Below, piece by piece: positions 46,812-59,492 of a DNA stretch of 64,000 nt. Positions within the stretch are counted from its first letter, which is position 1. Each line of letters opens with the position of its first letter. The stretch lies in assembly GCA_016946835.1 (NCBI GenBank), contig JACVTC010000006.1, forward strand, positions 2,284,501 to 2,348,500, read 5' to 3'. The notes beneath the pieces were generated by a model. It had not been told where the DNA came from, searched no databases, and was given only the letters and a program-made list of their open reading frames with translations. The DNA is from Neocallimastix lanati (nom. inval.) (Eukaryota > Neocallimastigomycota > Neocallimastigomycetes > Neocallimastigales > Neocallimastigaceae). Made by a program: the position numbers and the translations under genes.

Positions 46812-49018
46812 TGTAATAATTTAATTAAAAAATTATAATTAAATTATTAATCATTAATATTAGCTCTAACTGCTAATATTAAAGGTTTAGAAAAGAATCA
46901 TACTTACCTATGGTTCTTTCTAATTATTGAGTTTATTATAACGAATTATAATAGACGAAACACTGAAATTGATAAAAAAAGTTTTAATTATAAAATTTGT
47001 TTTTAAAATAATTTGTTTTATTAATTATTAGAAACTTTAAATGTTAAAACTATTTATTATTATTATTATTATTATATTATAATTGTTATAATAATAACTC
47101 TTGATTTCTCAAAGAGAACTCAAGAGCCTTATTTATATTTTTTTGTCAAAATAAGGTTAAAATCAAAAGGGGTTCTAATCTTAACAAATCTCTTATCTAG
47201 GAAAAGACTAGAAGAAAAACCTAGATAAGTTTTTGATCGATATTCTATCCATATCGATCATCGCGTTAATTAAGTAAAACCGATTACTTTTAAGAAGTAA
47301 TTGGAAAAACCTTAATTAACCGATTACTTAATCTAATATAATGATCGAAAATAAAAGAATAAAATAATGAAAATTATTTCGATCATAAATTTTAAAATTT
47401 AATCTATTTAGTTCTATTTTATAGAACTTTACATAAAAAATATAAAACAATACATTAATAATAAAAATACATCATTAATAAAATACAGAATACATGATAG
47501 AATACAGAATACATGATAAAATACAGAATAGTGTTTTAGTTTATGATTTAATAAGTAAGAGAAAACTAAAACTAATAAATTTAATAATTAAGTGAATAAT
47601 TAAATAAATTTAATACTGTTTTAAATGTATAAAAATTATTTAATTAAATAAAATTTTAATATTAAACTAAATAAATTTATAATATGTAATTAAATAAATT
47701 ATTAATTATAATTAAGTGTATAAATGAAATATGAATTAAATAAAAGTTATATTAATTATAACTTAACTATGTTAAATTAAATTGGATGTTTAGGTAAGAT
47801 TCTTGCTATATCTTTCCTAGTTTGGGTTAAATTGGTCAGGTCAAGATGTTTTTATTAATTATAACAATCAATTAAATTTAAATAATAAATAACACACAGA
47901 GTTTTATAATTAAGATTTCAATATTTAAGATTTATGTTTTATTAGAACTTTATTTAATATATATTTTAATAATAAATTTTAACTAAGATTAATATAAAAA
48001 ATTATTTATTGTTATAATTAATTCATTAACTTTATGTTAACACATTAAATTAAATTATTAAAGGTTAAAGGTTAAAGGTTAATAATCTTACAAAGAATTC
48101 AAAATATGGAATTCCAAATCTTTTTTATATTAAATTAAATAATAATTAACGATATAATTAAATAATACATTCTAATCTTAATATATTCATACATGTATAT
48201 AAACTATATAAAATATAATAATAAAATAATATTGATAAGAATCTTTTAATAAAATAACTATATAACTTATTCATAAAACAATTTAAATCTAAAACTAATT
48301 TAATAATCAAATATAAAATAAAATAAATTAAAATATTAAAACTAATTAAAAATTCTCTTTCGGAAATCTTTAGAATGATAAAGAATTCCTTAGAATCTTT
48401 TAGAAATAATTAAATAAAATATATAATAATAAAATATATAAAACTTATAAAACTTATTTAAAATATTATAAAACTATTACTAATAACTAATTCTGTATTT
48501 TTAATTAATAATAAAAATTAATAATATAATTTCCAAGTTAAGAGATTTATCTAATATAAATTTCTTAATTAATAATTTAGGGTCTTAATTAAATAATTAA
48601 ATTATATTTTTATATTTAATTATCTTTAAAGTCCAATATCTCGTTATCTAGTTGTCCAATAAGGTTGATTTCAACATATGTTGTAGTTCTCGAACGTAGC
48701 TTTCTAATGAATATATTTTTAGCAGGAATCTTCATTATTTGTTGAGTTTTCGTTGTTTTTCTTCATGTTATTTTTATCAAATTCTAAAGGGTTAAATTAA
48801 ATTAAATTATTTTAAATAAATAAGTCCAAACCCTTTGGTTTCTAATTCTTTAATGTTTCTAATATTTATTTTTATAATTAAAATCGAATTAAAATAATTC
48901 TTGTCAATAACTAAATTTCAATTGATCTAATGGTGAATTTTAACTTCAAATCCACTAGTATTCGTGACAAACTAAGAGAATATAATTATTTTGTTGAAAA
49001 TAATTATATTTTCTTACA
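46812..49018 (-). mobile_element. Solo LTR, stem-loop family, with nested insertion
   Basis: TGTAATAATT...ATTTTCTTACA with AACAA duplications (46807-46811, 49019-49023). About 1.0 kb once the nested element 47770-48969 is set aside. It carries stem-loops at 47098-47126, 47192-47229, 47235-47259 and 47280-47304, and a minus-strand TATAAATAAGG. It is the left arm of a large inverted repeat with 49024-50030. Confidence 0.85.
47770..48969. mobile_element. Solo LTR nested in chain member 2
   Basis: 1,200 bp, TGTTAAATTAAATTGG...ATTCGTGACA, flanked by perfect AACTA duplications (47765-47769, 48970-48974). It splits the host LTR about 45 bp before its end. A different family from its host. Confidence 0.85.
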
Positions 49019-49023
49019 AACAA

Positions 49024-50030
49024 TGTAAGAATTTATAATTATTTTTAACAAAATAATTATATTTTCTAAGTTAGGTTATAATTAATATAACTTTTATTTA
49101 ACTCATATTTCATTTATACACTTAATTATAATTAATAATTTATTTAATTATATATTAAAATTTTATTTAGTTTAATATTAAAAATTTATTTAATTAAATA
49201 ATTTTTATACATTTAAAATAATATTAAATTTATTTAATTACTCACTTAATTATTAAATTTATTAGTTTTAGTTTTCTCTCACTTATTAAATCATAAACTA
49301 AAACACTATTCTGTATTTTATCATGTATTCTGTATTCTATCATGTATTCTGTATTTTATTAATGATGTATTTTTATTATTAATGTATTGTTTTATATTTT
49401 TTATGTAAAGTTCTATAAAATAGAACTAAATAGATTAAATTTTAAATTTTATGATCGAAATAATTTTCATTATTTTATTCTTTTATTTTCGATCATTATA
49501 TTAGATTAAGTAATCGGTTAATTAAGGTTTTTCCAATTACTTCTTAAAAGTAATCGGTTTTACTTAATTAACGCGATGATCGATATGGATAGAATATCGA
49601 TCAAAAAACTTATCTGGGTTTTTCTTCTAGTCTTTTCCTAGATAAGAGATTTGTTAAGATTAGAACTCCTTTTGATTTTAACCTTATTTTGACAAAAAAG
49701 TATAAATAAGGCTCTTGAGTTCTCTTTGAGAAATCAAGAGTTATTATTATAACAATTATAATATAATAATAATAATAATAATAATAAATAGTTTTAACAT
49801 TTAAAGTTTCTAATAATTAATAAAACAAATTATTTTAAAAACAAATTTTATAATTAAAACTTTTCTTTATCAATTTCAGTGTTTCGTCTATTATAATTCG
49901 TTATAATAAACTCAATAATTAGAAAGAACCATAGGTAAGTATGATTCTTTTCTAAACCTTTAATATTAGCAGTTAGAGCTAATATTAATGATTAATAATT
50001 TAATTATAATTTTTTAATTAAATTATTACA
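49024..50030 (+). mobile_element. Solo LTR, stem-loop family, inverted copy
   Basis: 1,007 bp, TGTAAGAATT...AATTATTACA, AACAA on both sides (49019-49023, 50031-50035). The same family as 46812-49018 in opposite orientation and very similar, so the pair can form a 1-kb-arm hairpin. TATAAATAAGG lies on the + strand near 49700. Confidence 0.9.
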
Positions 50031-50035
50031 AACAA

Positions 50036-51004
50036 TGGTAGACTCGGGTTGACACGTATAGATTTAAAATCAAGCAGGGGGGGACGGGTATTACCCTGCT
50101 TTGATTTTAAATAAAAAAAATTCTTTTTATTAAAAATTATTTATTATTTATTAATATAAAAATTTATTTTTTTAAAGTACACATATTTAATTTTTAAGAA
50201 ATATTTACAATATTTATATTTTTTTTATAAATTTAAAGTATAATTATTTGTTTATAATTTAAGTAATTTTATAGAATTATTGAATTAATTTTATATCAAT
50301 AATTCATTTTTGTTTTAATTTTTATAAATATAATAATATAATATTCAAATATAATTTAATTAAAAATAATTATAAAATAAATATATAGAAAATAGTTTTT
50401 ACTATTTTCTTTGATATTTGTAAGTTAAATAAATTGTTTTTAAAGATTAATATAATAAATTTAATAATCTTTAATTATTTTAAATAATACTTGTAATTAT
50501 TTTTAAAAATAAAATAAAATTTTTATAATATTTATTTAATAAATTTGATAATATTTAAATAATAAATTTTTATAATAATTAATAATTTTTAATAATAATT
50601 TTTTAATAATAAATTTAATTAATAATCTTAATAATTTTATAATAATATTTAATAGTTATAATAAATAAATTTTTATAATAATATTTAATAATTTTAATAA
50701 TTTTATAATATTAATAGTTTATAATAATTTTTATAATAATATTTAATTAATAGTTTTAATAATTTAGTATCTTAAAAGTATAATTTTAATATTTACAATT
50801 GTATTTTAATATATACATATATTTAATAATATAACAATAAAGTAATTAATTAAAATTTGTTTACATTATTTACAAGTTAAAATTAATTTATATCAAAATA
50901 AATTAAATTTTATTATTAAGTTTAGGTTATCAAGAATATAGGAAAGTACAATTTAGTAAAGAATTATTAATAATAAAATAAAGGTTATTAATTCATTCTT
51001 TACC
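50036..51004. mobile_element. Solo LTR with GC-rich hairpin, copy 1
   Basis: 969 bp, TGGTAGACTCGGG...TTCTTTACC, AACAA on both sides (50031-50035, 51005-51009). If the next A is counted, the ends are TGGTA/TACCA with a 4-bp duplication. A 48-bp hairpin (50063-50110) with GCAGGG/CCCTGC core lies near its left end. Near-identical to 58479-59487. Confidence 0.85.
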
Positions 51005-51009
51005 AACAA

Positions 51010-51930
51010 TGGTTTGGTTCGGGGTTTTTTATAAAAATTATTCAAAAATTATAAATAAAATTAAAACAATAATAAAAATAAAAGAAAATTTTTGTTTTAT
51101 TAAAAATCTTTATTAAAATTTATTTATTATAATTTATTACATGATTATTATTATTATTATTTTTTTTTTATCTAAACTATCTCTTTTTATACTTTTACAA
51201 TTAATTAGAAATGGGAAAGCCATTTCTTATTTTTAATTTCTTTTAATAATAATTCAAATTTTTAAATTATATCTAATAAATTTATTTTAATTTAAGTATT
51301 TCTATTATATATAAAAATTTATCCTAATTAATTATTAATGTATTATTAATATATTTTAAACATAATTTTATCAATTTTGCAGAATTTACTAATGTGGTTT
51401 AGTAATTATAACTTACTAAATCCTTCATTTATGTGTAAAATATTATTAATTTTAAATTATTCAATATAATTGTTATAATTAATTCTTAAAAATATAACAT
51501 TATGGATTATAATAAACATATATTAATAATATATAATTTTATTTTTTTTTTGTATTATTATGTATTAGTAATATTATTTAGAAATTAATTTTTATTATTA
51601 ATACAATGAATAACTATTGGTTAAAGAAAAACTATCTAGATTTTTAATTAACTTGACAATAATAAATTGATAAAATAAAAATATTAATAAAAAAAAAATA
51701 TATTGATAATTTGTTAACAGTTCAATAATAATATAATAATTTTAAATAAGAAATATATAAATAAAAATTATTTAATATAATTAATATTATTATTTATTAA
51801 GAAATAATTCAATTTTAATTTATAGTAGAATATAGGAAAATTCCATACAATAAGGAAGGCAAATAGTTTAATTTGTGGTTAAGTTATTTGTTAGATTTGA
51901 GACCAAATTAACAATATTTGCTTCTTCTTT
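51010..51930 (-). mobile_element. Solo LTR, TGGTTTGGTTCGGG family
   Basis: Left flank AACAA (51005-51009), right flank AACAA (51931-51935). A minus-strand TATAAAAAG lies near 51190. Starts like the gypsy LTR at 44645 (GGTTCGGG) and ends TTCTTCTTT(AACA); right boundary uncertain by a few bases. Confidence 0.65.
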
Positions 51931-51937
51931 AACAATA

Positions 51938-52897
51938 TGTAATAATTTAATTATAAAATTAATTATAATTAAATTATTAACTACAACTTAATAATAATTA
52001 AATAATAATTATTATTAAATTGAGAAAGCAAAAAAGATAAATATAATTATCTTTTATAAGAAAGAGTTTATTATAACTAATTATAATAAACTAATAACAC
52101 AGAATTGTCAAGAGAAAGGATTATTTTATTTTGTTTTATTTTTAAATTTGTTTTATTAGAACTTATTTTATTAAAATAGAAATATAAAATATTTATTAAT
52201 GTTATTACTATATTATAATTGTTATAATAATAACTCTTGATTTCTCAAAGAGAATTCAAGAGCCTTATTTATACTTTTTTGAAAAATAAGGTTAAATTAA
52301 AAAATGTTTTCTAATCTTAACAAATCTCTTATCTAGGAAAAGATTAGAGAGAAAAACCTAGATAAGATTTTTGATCGATATTCTATCCATATCGATCATC
52401 GTATCAATTAGGTAAAACCAATTACTTTTAAGAAGTAATTGGGAAAAACCCTAATTAACCGATTCGTTAATCTAATGTAATTGATCGAAAATAAAAGAAT
52501 AAAATAATAAAAGATATTTCGATCATAAAATTATAAATTTACAAATAAGGAAAATAACATAATGATATTAATAAACAAAATACAGAATACATTATTAAAA
52601 TACATATTAGAATACATAATATATTTGTTTTCAATTTAATTAAATAAATATACTAAAATTAATAAATTTAATAATTAAATGTATAATTAAATAAACTATA
52701 ATTATTTATAAATGTATGAATAATAATTAATTAAATAAATTTTGTTGTATTAAATCAATGAATATTTAATATGGAGTTAAATAAATTATTAATAATATTT
52801 AAATGAATAAATATTATATAATTAAATAAAGTTATAATTATAACTTTAACTAAGAAAATATAATTATTTTATTTAAAAATAATTATAGATTCTTACA
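51938..52897 (-). mobile_element. Solo LTR, stem-loop family, copy 3
   Basis: 960 bp, TGTAATAATT...GATTCTTACA, perfect CAATA duplications (51933-51937, 52898-52902). Stem-loops at 52234-52262, 52328-52366, 52373-52397 and about 52427-52452. Inserted 6 bp from the TG end of the next LTR. Confidence 0.9.
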
Positions 52898-52903
52898 CAA
52901 TAA

Positions 52904-53707
52904 TGTTAAGGTTTTAGAGAATTAAATAAAAATAAAGAAACCCAAATTTTATTTATTTATTTATTTATTTATTATTTTATTTATTTATTTTATTAAATTT
53001 ATTTTGATGATTTTTAAAAATTGGTAGCAAAATTTACAACTTTTTATACTTTTTTCAAGGCATAAAAGTTGTTCTTGCCACTAAATTACATTTTATTTAT
53101 TTTTTTTTAAAAAACTATTAAATTTAAATTAAATTTTATAATCAGTTATATAAAATTTAATTATAACAATATAAATAAAATACATTTATAATATTAATAA
53201 AACATTTTTTTTTTTTTTTTTTTAAAAATATCTAAAATATTACTAATAAGAATTTATTTAATTGGCTATAATTTTTATTACAATCTGTTAAAATATTCAA
53301 ATAAAATAAAAATACTATTCTAATATATAGGTTTTTAATAAAATAAGATATTTTTCAATATAAAATAAAACATTTCGATATAAAATTTTATAATAAAAAG
53401 TTAAAATATAATATATAAATTTTTAATTATCAATATATAAAAATATTATTAATACAAATTTTCATTATTAATATAAAAAAAAAATAAGATTTATTATTAA
53501 TATTGCTAATATAAGTTTTAAATATATAAAAATATTACTATTAATATAAGATTTAATATAAAAATATAAAGCTTAATATAATTTTTGATTTAATTTTTGA
53601 TCTTTGGATTTAAAAATTTATTAAAGTACAAAATAATAATGTACACATAATGTATTAGAAATAAATCGTAGATTTAATTAAGAATGCATATTTAGTACAT
53701 TCTTATC
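52904..53707. mobile_element. Solo LTR, chain member
   Basis: TGTTAAGGTTTTAGAG...CATTCTTATC, AATAA on both sides (52899-52903, 53708-53712). Includes ATTT microsatellites and a T-run near 53206. Confidence 0.65.
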
Positions 53708-53712
53708 AATAA

Positions 53713-54543
53713 TGACAAACGATTCTATTATCTTAATTTGAAGTTATTACTTCAAAAGTGATAATAGATGTAACAAGTTTGATTTAATATAAAATTTAAT
53801 ATAAATGAATTTGTTTTATTATTATTAATAATTAAGTTATTATTATTCTAGCTTAACACTGAATTGTTATTAATTTTTCAAAATTATACATTTCTTTTGT
53901 GTTTAGTATTAATTTTTATTATTATTTATTAATTTTTATTATTATTTATTAATTTTTATTATTATTTATTAATTTTTATTATTATTTATTAATTTTTATT
54001 ATTATTTATTAATTTTTATTATTATTTATTAATTTTTATTATTATTTATTAATTTTTATTATTATTTATTAATATAATATTTGGTTATTATTTTTTTATT
54101 ACATTTCTAATAACAACGAGAAATTAATTTTATAAAATATTTACAAGTATTTATATTTTTACAATAATTTAAAGTATTTACAATTTTTAATAATAAAACA
54201 ATTAAGAATAATTATATTTATAAAAATAAACAATAAAATAAACAAATAAACAATTAATACAAGAATTATTATAAACAAAGAATTCAAAATAATAAAAAAA
54301 AGAGAAAATTGTTTACAAACTATTTACTTTTAATTAAAAAGAGAAATTAATTAACATTAGTATTTCATTATTTTAAAAATTAAAATAGAATTAAAGTATA
54401 ATTTCGAGTTTTAGAATTTAATTAAAATAAATTTTTTTATTATGATTTTAATTTCAAATTTTAATTTATTAATTTGTTATTGAATAGGTTAGATATTATT
54501 CAAGCTTTCTAATAATTTTATGCTTAAGAATTCCAATCTGTAT
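53713..54543. mobile_element. Probable solo LTR with 20-bp minisatellite
   Basis: Starts TGACAAACGATTC after AATAA (53708-53712). The right edge near 54543 is approximate (CAATA then TGTTATGG). Contains the tandem array at 53909-54073. Confidence 0.45.
53909..54073. repeat. 20-bp tandem array
   Basis: About eight perfect copies of AATTTTTATTATTATTTATT. Perfect copies imply recent slippage or unequal exchange inside the LTR-like unit. Confidence 0.9.
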
Positions 54544-54548
54544 CAATA

Positions 54549-54797
54549 TGTTATGGTTCATTGGGAAAAACAAAATTTTTTATACACAAAAGATAAAGAT
54601 TTAAAATATTTATTTACACAATAACAATTTTATAATTTATTTATTTATTTAATTTTTAAAGTAATTACATTATTTATTAAACTAATTAAATTTTATTAGC
54701 TAAATTATTACTATTCCTAATATTAATATTAATACTATTACTTATATTATTACTAATATTATTACTATTTTTATTTTATTATTATTATTATTTTTAC

Positions 54798-54844
<47 letters not shown>

Positions 54845-56210
54845 TTATTGATAAAGAATTATTATAAAATTATATAAATTTTATGAATATGTAAACAAAC
54901 AAAATGTATACCAAATGTATGAAATGAAATTAATGTAGTTTAATAATGTATTTAAAGTTTATTTTATATTATTTTATATTAATTAATTTATATTATTTTT
55001 ATATATTACTATTTATAAATTATTATTGTATTATTATATTAATATTATAAACTTAAATTATTATGATAATTATAGTATAAAAATTTAATTAAGAAATAAT
55101 TTAGAAAAGTAGACTTTATTAAAAAAAAAAAGAGAAAAAGAGAAAATAAATAATAAAAGTCCAGTTGTATGTTATTTTATAATAAATAAAATAAATACAT
55201 AAACAAAAATATATTTTTTTAGTTATATTAAAGAGAATATAACTAAAATATAAAATAATTAATTTTATTTAATTATTTATTAAAAATAGTTTTGTGTTAA
55301 TAAAAAGTTTATTTTTATATAATAAAATAAACAAATAAATTTTTATTAATAAAAGTTGTTAAAAACTTCTTATCTAACGTTAAGAACTAAAAGACAACTT
55401 TCAGCATAAACATTTTATATTTATTATTATAATTTGTTTATCAATTATTATTATTTTTATTATTTTTATTTTTGTTTTTTGTGTTATTTTTTTTTTTTTT
55501 TAGAAGAAGTTATTTTCTTCAGATATTTATATTCGATTTCATTTTTAAAGTTTAATATCTTGGAAATGAAAAAGAATTTAAGTATTTAATTAAAAGAATT
55601 ATTAATTCATTCTTAATTAAATGTTAAATAAAATTATTAATAATATGTTTAATATAAATTCCATAAAGGAATAAAAAATTATTATTTAAAAAGATATTAT
55701 AAAGATTTTAATTAAATAATATCTGGAGTAAATAATTAAAAAGTTTTTAATAAAATTTTTAATTAAAAGTTTACAAAAATATTAATTGAATTTTATAAAG
55801 GATAATAAATTATTTAATGATAATTTATTTTAAGTTTAATAAAAATTAATATTAATTTATAGTGTTATTGAAAGTTAATAATAATTAATTTGATAAAAAT
55901 ATAATAAAAATATAAAATAATTTTAATATAGATTCAATAAAGAATTTGTTAATATAAATTTTTGAAGAGTTTATATGTATTTTAATATTAATTTAATTAA
56001 GATTCAGTAATGATTTTATAAAAAATATTTTTATAAAGATTTTAATTAATATTATAATAATTTTAATTAATTTATAATATTATATAATAAAATTTTTAAT
56101 TTAATTCAGGGAAGAATATAAGAAAGTTCCATTAGTAAAGAATATAAACTTAATTATGGTTAAGTTATGTCTAAACATAACAAAATAAGTAATTTATAGT
56201 CATTCTTTAC
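54549..56210. mobile_element. LTR-like chain member
   Basis: Starts TGTTATGGTTCATTGGG after CAATA and ends ...CATTCTTTAC at the CAAAT site. At 1.66 kb it may contain more than one decayed unit; it includes an ATTATT array (54780-54850). No coding sequence. Confidence 0.4.
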
Positions 56211-56215
56211 CAAAT

Positions 56216-57056
56216 TGTTAGAAATTGAAATAAAAATTCTTTTATATCAATTTCTATTCTACAATTTTATATTAATAATATTATTATTAACTAAAATTGA
56301 GAAATTTAAATTTGTTTTATTAAAATAAATCGAGTTTATTATAAGAAAATTTAAATAAATTTAATTTATTTTAAGATTAAAAAAGAATAAATTTATTGTT
56401 ATTAATTTATAAAATTTTATTGTTATTATTATTTTTCTTATAATAATAACTCTTAATTTCTAAAAGAACTTAAGAGTCTCTATTTATACTTTTTCAAAAT
56501 TTTAAATTAAATATTGTCTAATCTTAACAAATTTCTTATTTAGGAAAAGATTAGAAGAAAAACCTAAATAAGTTTCGATTAATATTCTAAACATATTAAT
56601 CATCGGATCATTAAGTAAAACCGATACCAATCAGTATTCGGGAAAACCTTAAAGATCGATTTTCTAATTATTTTTATAATAAATAATTTTAATTAAATGT
56701 CTAAAATAATAAATAAAAAAAATTAAAAATTGAAAAAATTTGTCCAAATTTAGAAAAAATTTTTTGTTATGAAAAATTTTAAATAATTTTTGATTATGTC
56801 TAAACATTTAAATAATAATTATAACGAATAAATATTAACTAATATTAATAAAATTTTTAATTATTAAGTTTAACTAATAATTTGTTAACTACTCCTAATT
56901 TTTAAATAATTTTATATGTAATAGTTATAGTACATTGTTACAAAATAAATAATGATAATGTAAAATTAATGTATTTCTAATTATTAAGTATTTAATATAT
57001 TAATACATAATAAGAAATAATAATTAAAATTTAAAAATTTATTATTATTTCTTACA
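56216..57056 (-). mobile_element. Solo LTR, stem-loop family, diverged copy
   Basis: 841 bp, TGTTAGAAATTG...TTTCTTACA, perfect CAAAT duplications (56211-56215, 57057-57061). It is diverged from 46812/51938/61703, yet stem-loops at 56450-56476, 56535-56572 and 56577-56601 remain paired through matching changes in both arms. Confidence 0.85.
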
Positions 57057-57061
57057 CAAAT

Positions 57062-57632
57062 AATTGAAACAGATTGAAAATAAAGTTAATTTAGTAATTT
57101 CTTACTAAAAGTCTTTATTCTCATGTTCAAATATAACTAGATATACTAGTTAATAAAAACAAAAGATAAAAGCAATTTTAATTTTATTTTAATATTTTAT
57201 TAAGTAACTTAAAATAATTAAATCAATTAGTTATTGATTTATTAATACATTTTGTTTTATTAAAATTATAATTTATTAAAAATAATCATTTTAAAATATT
57301 ATTATTAATATAATCTAATTTTTATAATGGCTTATTAGGAACAATTTTTAAAACTATTAATTTTTATTTCTATTTATATTAATTTTTATATTTATACTCT
57401 GTTTATAAATAATAAATTAACTATTAATAATAAACAATTAAATAAACAATTATTGTTTATTTTATATTATTTTAATCTAATTATTATTAATTGTGTATTA
57501 TTTAAATATTTAATATTTTTATAATTTAAATGTTTATAATCTAAAAATTAATTACTTTATTATAATTTAATAATTTATTATTTTTAAATTCCGTTTTATA
57601 ATTATTTTTAATTTTTAATTTTCATTCTTTAT
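57062..57632. mobile_element. LTR-like chain segment
   Basis: Lies between the CAAAT duplication and the next TGTTATGG start; ends CATTCTTTATC like other members. The start is not a clear TG; boundaries inferred from neighbours. Confidence 0.35.
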
Positions 57633-57637
57633 CATAA

Positions 57638-58473
57638 TGTTATGGTTCGGGTTTTATTAGAATTTTTATTTAATTATTTATTTTTAATATTTTTCTGTTT
57701 ACATTTTAATTATTGAAAAACTTCACTTATTTATGCTTTTTGAAAAAAATAAATATGTGAAGCCTTTCTACATTTTATTATCATATTTAAAAAAAAATAA
57801 TTTACTATTACTAATTAATTAAAATTTTATATTAATTTAAATTAACTAATTCATAAGTATTTTTATTTTAATAAATTTTGTTTATATAATTTTATATTAT
57901 TTTTCATATACTAAAACTAAATTATTTAATATATACGAAAAGTAACAAACAAAATTTAAAAAGATTTTACAGAAAAATAAAGTTATTTTAATCAAGAATG
58001 TTAATATAATATTCTTATATTTTATATAAAATAAATTTAAAAACTATAATATATTTAATATTTATTATTAATCAATTAAGATTTGATTTTATTTGTTGGA
58101 AATAAAAATATTAAATAATCAATTTAAAAATAAAATAAAATACTAAAAAAAATACAAGTTTAATATTGATACAATATAATAATAATATAATAATATATTT
58201 GAAAATAAAAATAAAATATTAATATTGATAATAAACACTTTAATAAAATAATAAATTTTAAGGTTAAATTATAGATATTGATATTAATAATAAAAATATA
58301 GAATTATTGATAATATTTTAGAAACTTTTAATAAAAATAAAAAAAAAAATATATTTAGAAAATATTTTAGTATAGAAAATATAGTAAAGTAATATTAAGT
58401 AAAGAATAATATAATGGATTCTAAAGTAAGTTGAAATTCTAATTAATAATCCATTATATGTTCGTTCTTTACC
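57638..58473 (-). mobile_element. Solo LTR, TGTTATGGTTCGGG family
   Basis: Starts TGTTATGGTTCGGG, ends GTTCGTTCTTTACC. The right flank AATAA is shared with the next unit; the left flank CATAA is imperfect. A minus-strand CATAAATAAGTG lies near 57735. Confidence 0.6.
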
Positions 58474-58478
58474 AATAA

Positions 58479-59487
58479 TGGTAGACTCGGAGTTGATTCT
58501 TATGGATTTAAAATCAAGCAGGGGGGACGGGTATTACCCTGCTTTGATTTTAAAAAAAAAAAATTCTTTTTATTAAAAAGTATTTATTATTTATTAATAT
58601 AAAATTTTATCTCTGAAGTACACATATTTAATTTTTAAGAAATTGTTACAATATTTATATTTTTTTATAAATTTAAAGTATAATTAGTTGTTTATAATTT
58701 AAGTAATTTTATAGAATTATTGAATTAATTTTATATCAATAATTCATTTTTGTTTTATTTTTATAAATATAATAATATAATATTCAAATATAATTTAATT
58801 AAAAATAATTATAAAATAAATATATAGAAAATAGTTTTTACTATTTTCTTTGATATTTTTAAGTTAAATAAATTGTTTTTAAAGATTAATATAATAAATT
58901 TAATAATCTTTAATTATTTTAAATAATACTTGTAATTATTTTCAAAAATAAAATAAAATTTTTATAATATTTAATTAATAAATTTGATAATATTTAAATA
59001 ATAATTTTTATAATAAGTAATAATTTTTAATAATAATTTTTAATAATAAATTTAATTAATAATCTTAATAATTTTATAATAATATTTAATAGTTATAATA
59101 AATAAATTTTTATAATAATATTTAATAATTTTAATAATTTTATAATATTAATAATTTATAATAATTTTTAGAATAATATTTAATTAATAATTTTAATAAT
59201 TTTATAATAATTTTTATAATAATATTTAATTAATAGTTTTAATAATTTAGTATCTTAAAAGTATAATTTTAATATTTACAATTGTATTTTAATATATACA
59301 TATATTTAATAATATAACAATAAAGTAATTAATTAAAATTTATTTACATTATTTACAAGTTAAAATTAATTTATATTAAAATAAATTAAATTTTATTATT
59401 AAGTTTAGGTTATCAAGAATATAGGAAAGTACAATTTAGTAAAGAATTATTAATAATAAAATAAAGGTTATTAATTCATTCTTTACC
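58479..59487. mobile_element. Solo LTR with GC-rich hairpin, copy 2
   Basis: 1,009 bp, TGGTAGACTCGGAG...TTCTTTACC, AATAA on both sides (58474-58478, 59488-59492). The hairpin at 58505-58552 is conserved with 50063-50110. One of the most similar repeat pairs in the chain. Confidence 0.85.
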
Positions 59488-59492
59488 AATAA

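Noticed and set aside
47130-47310. Hammerhead ribozyme in the stem-loop LTRs (retrozyme hypothesis)
   Set aside because: I looked for the CUGANGA and GAAA core around the conserved stems and did not find it in any of the five copies.
53909-54073. CRISPR array
   Set aside because: Copies are contiguous with no spacers and consist only of A and T; it is a minisatellite in a eukaryotic repeat region.
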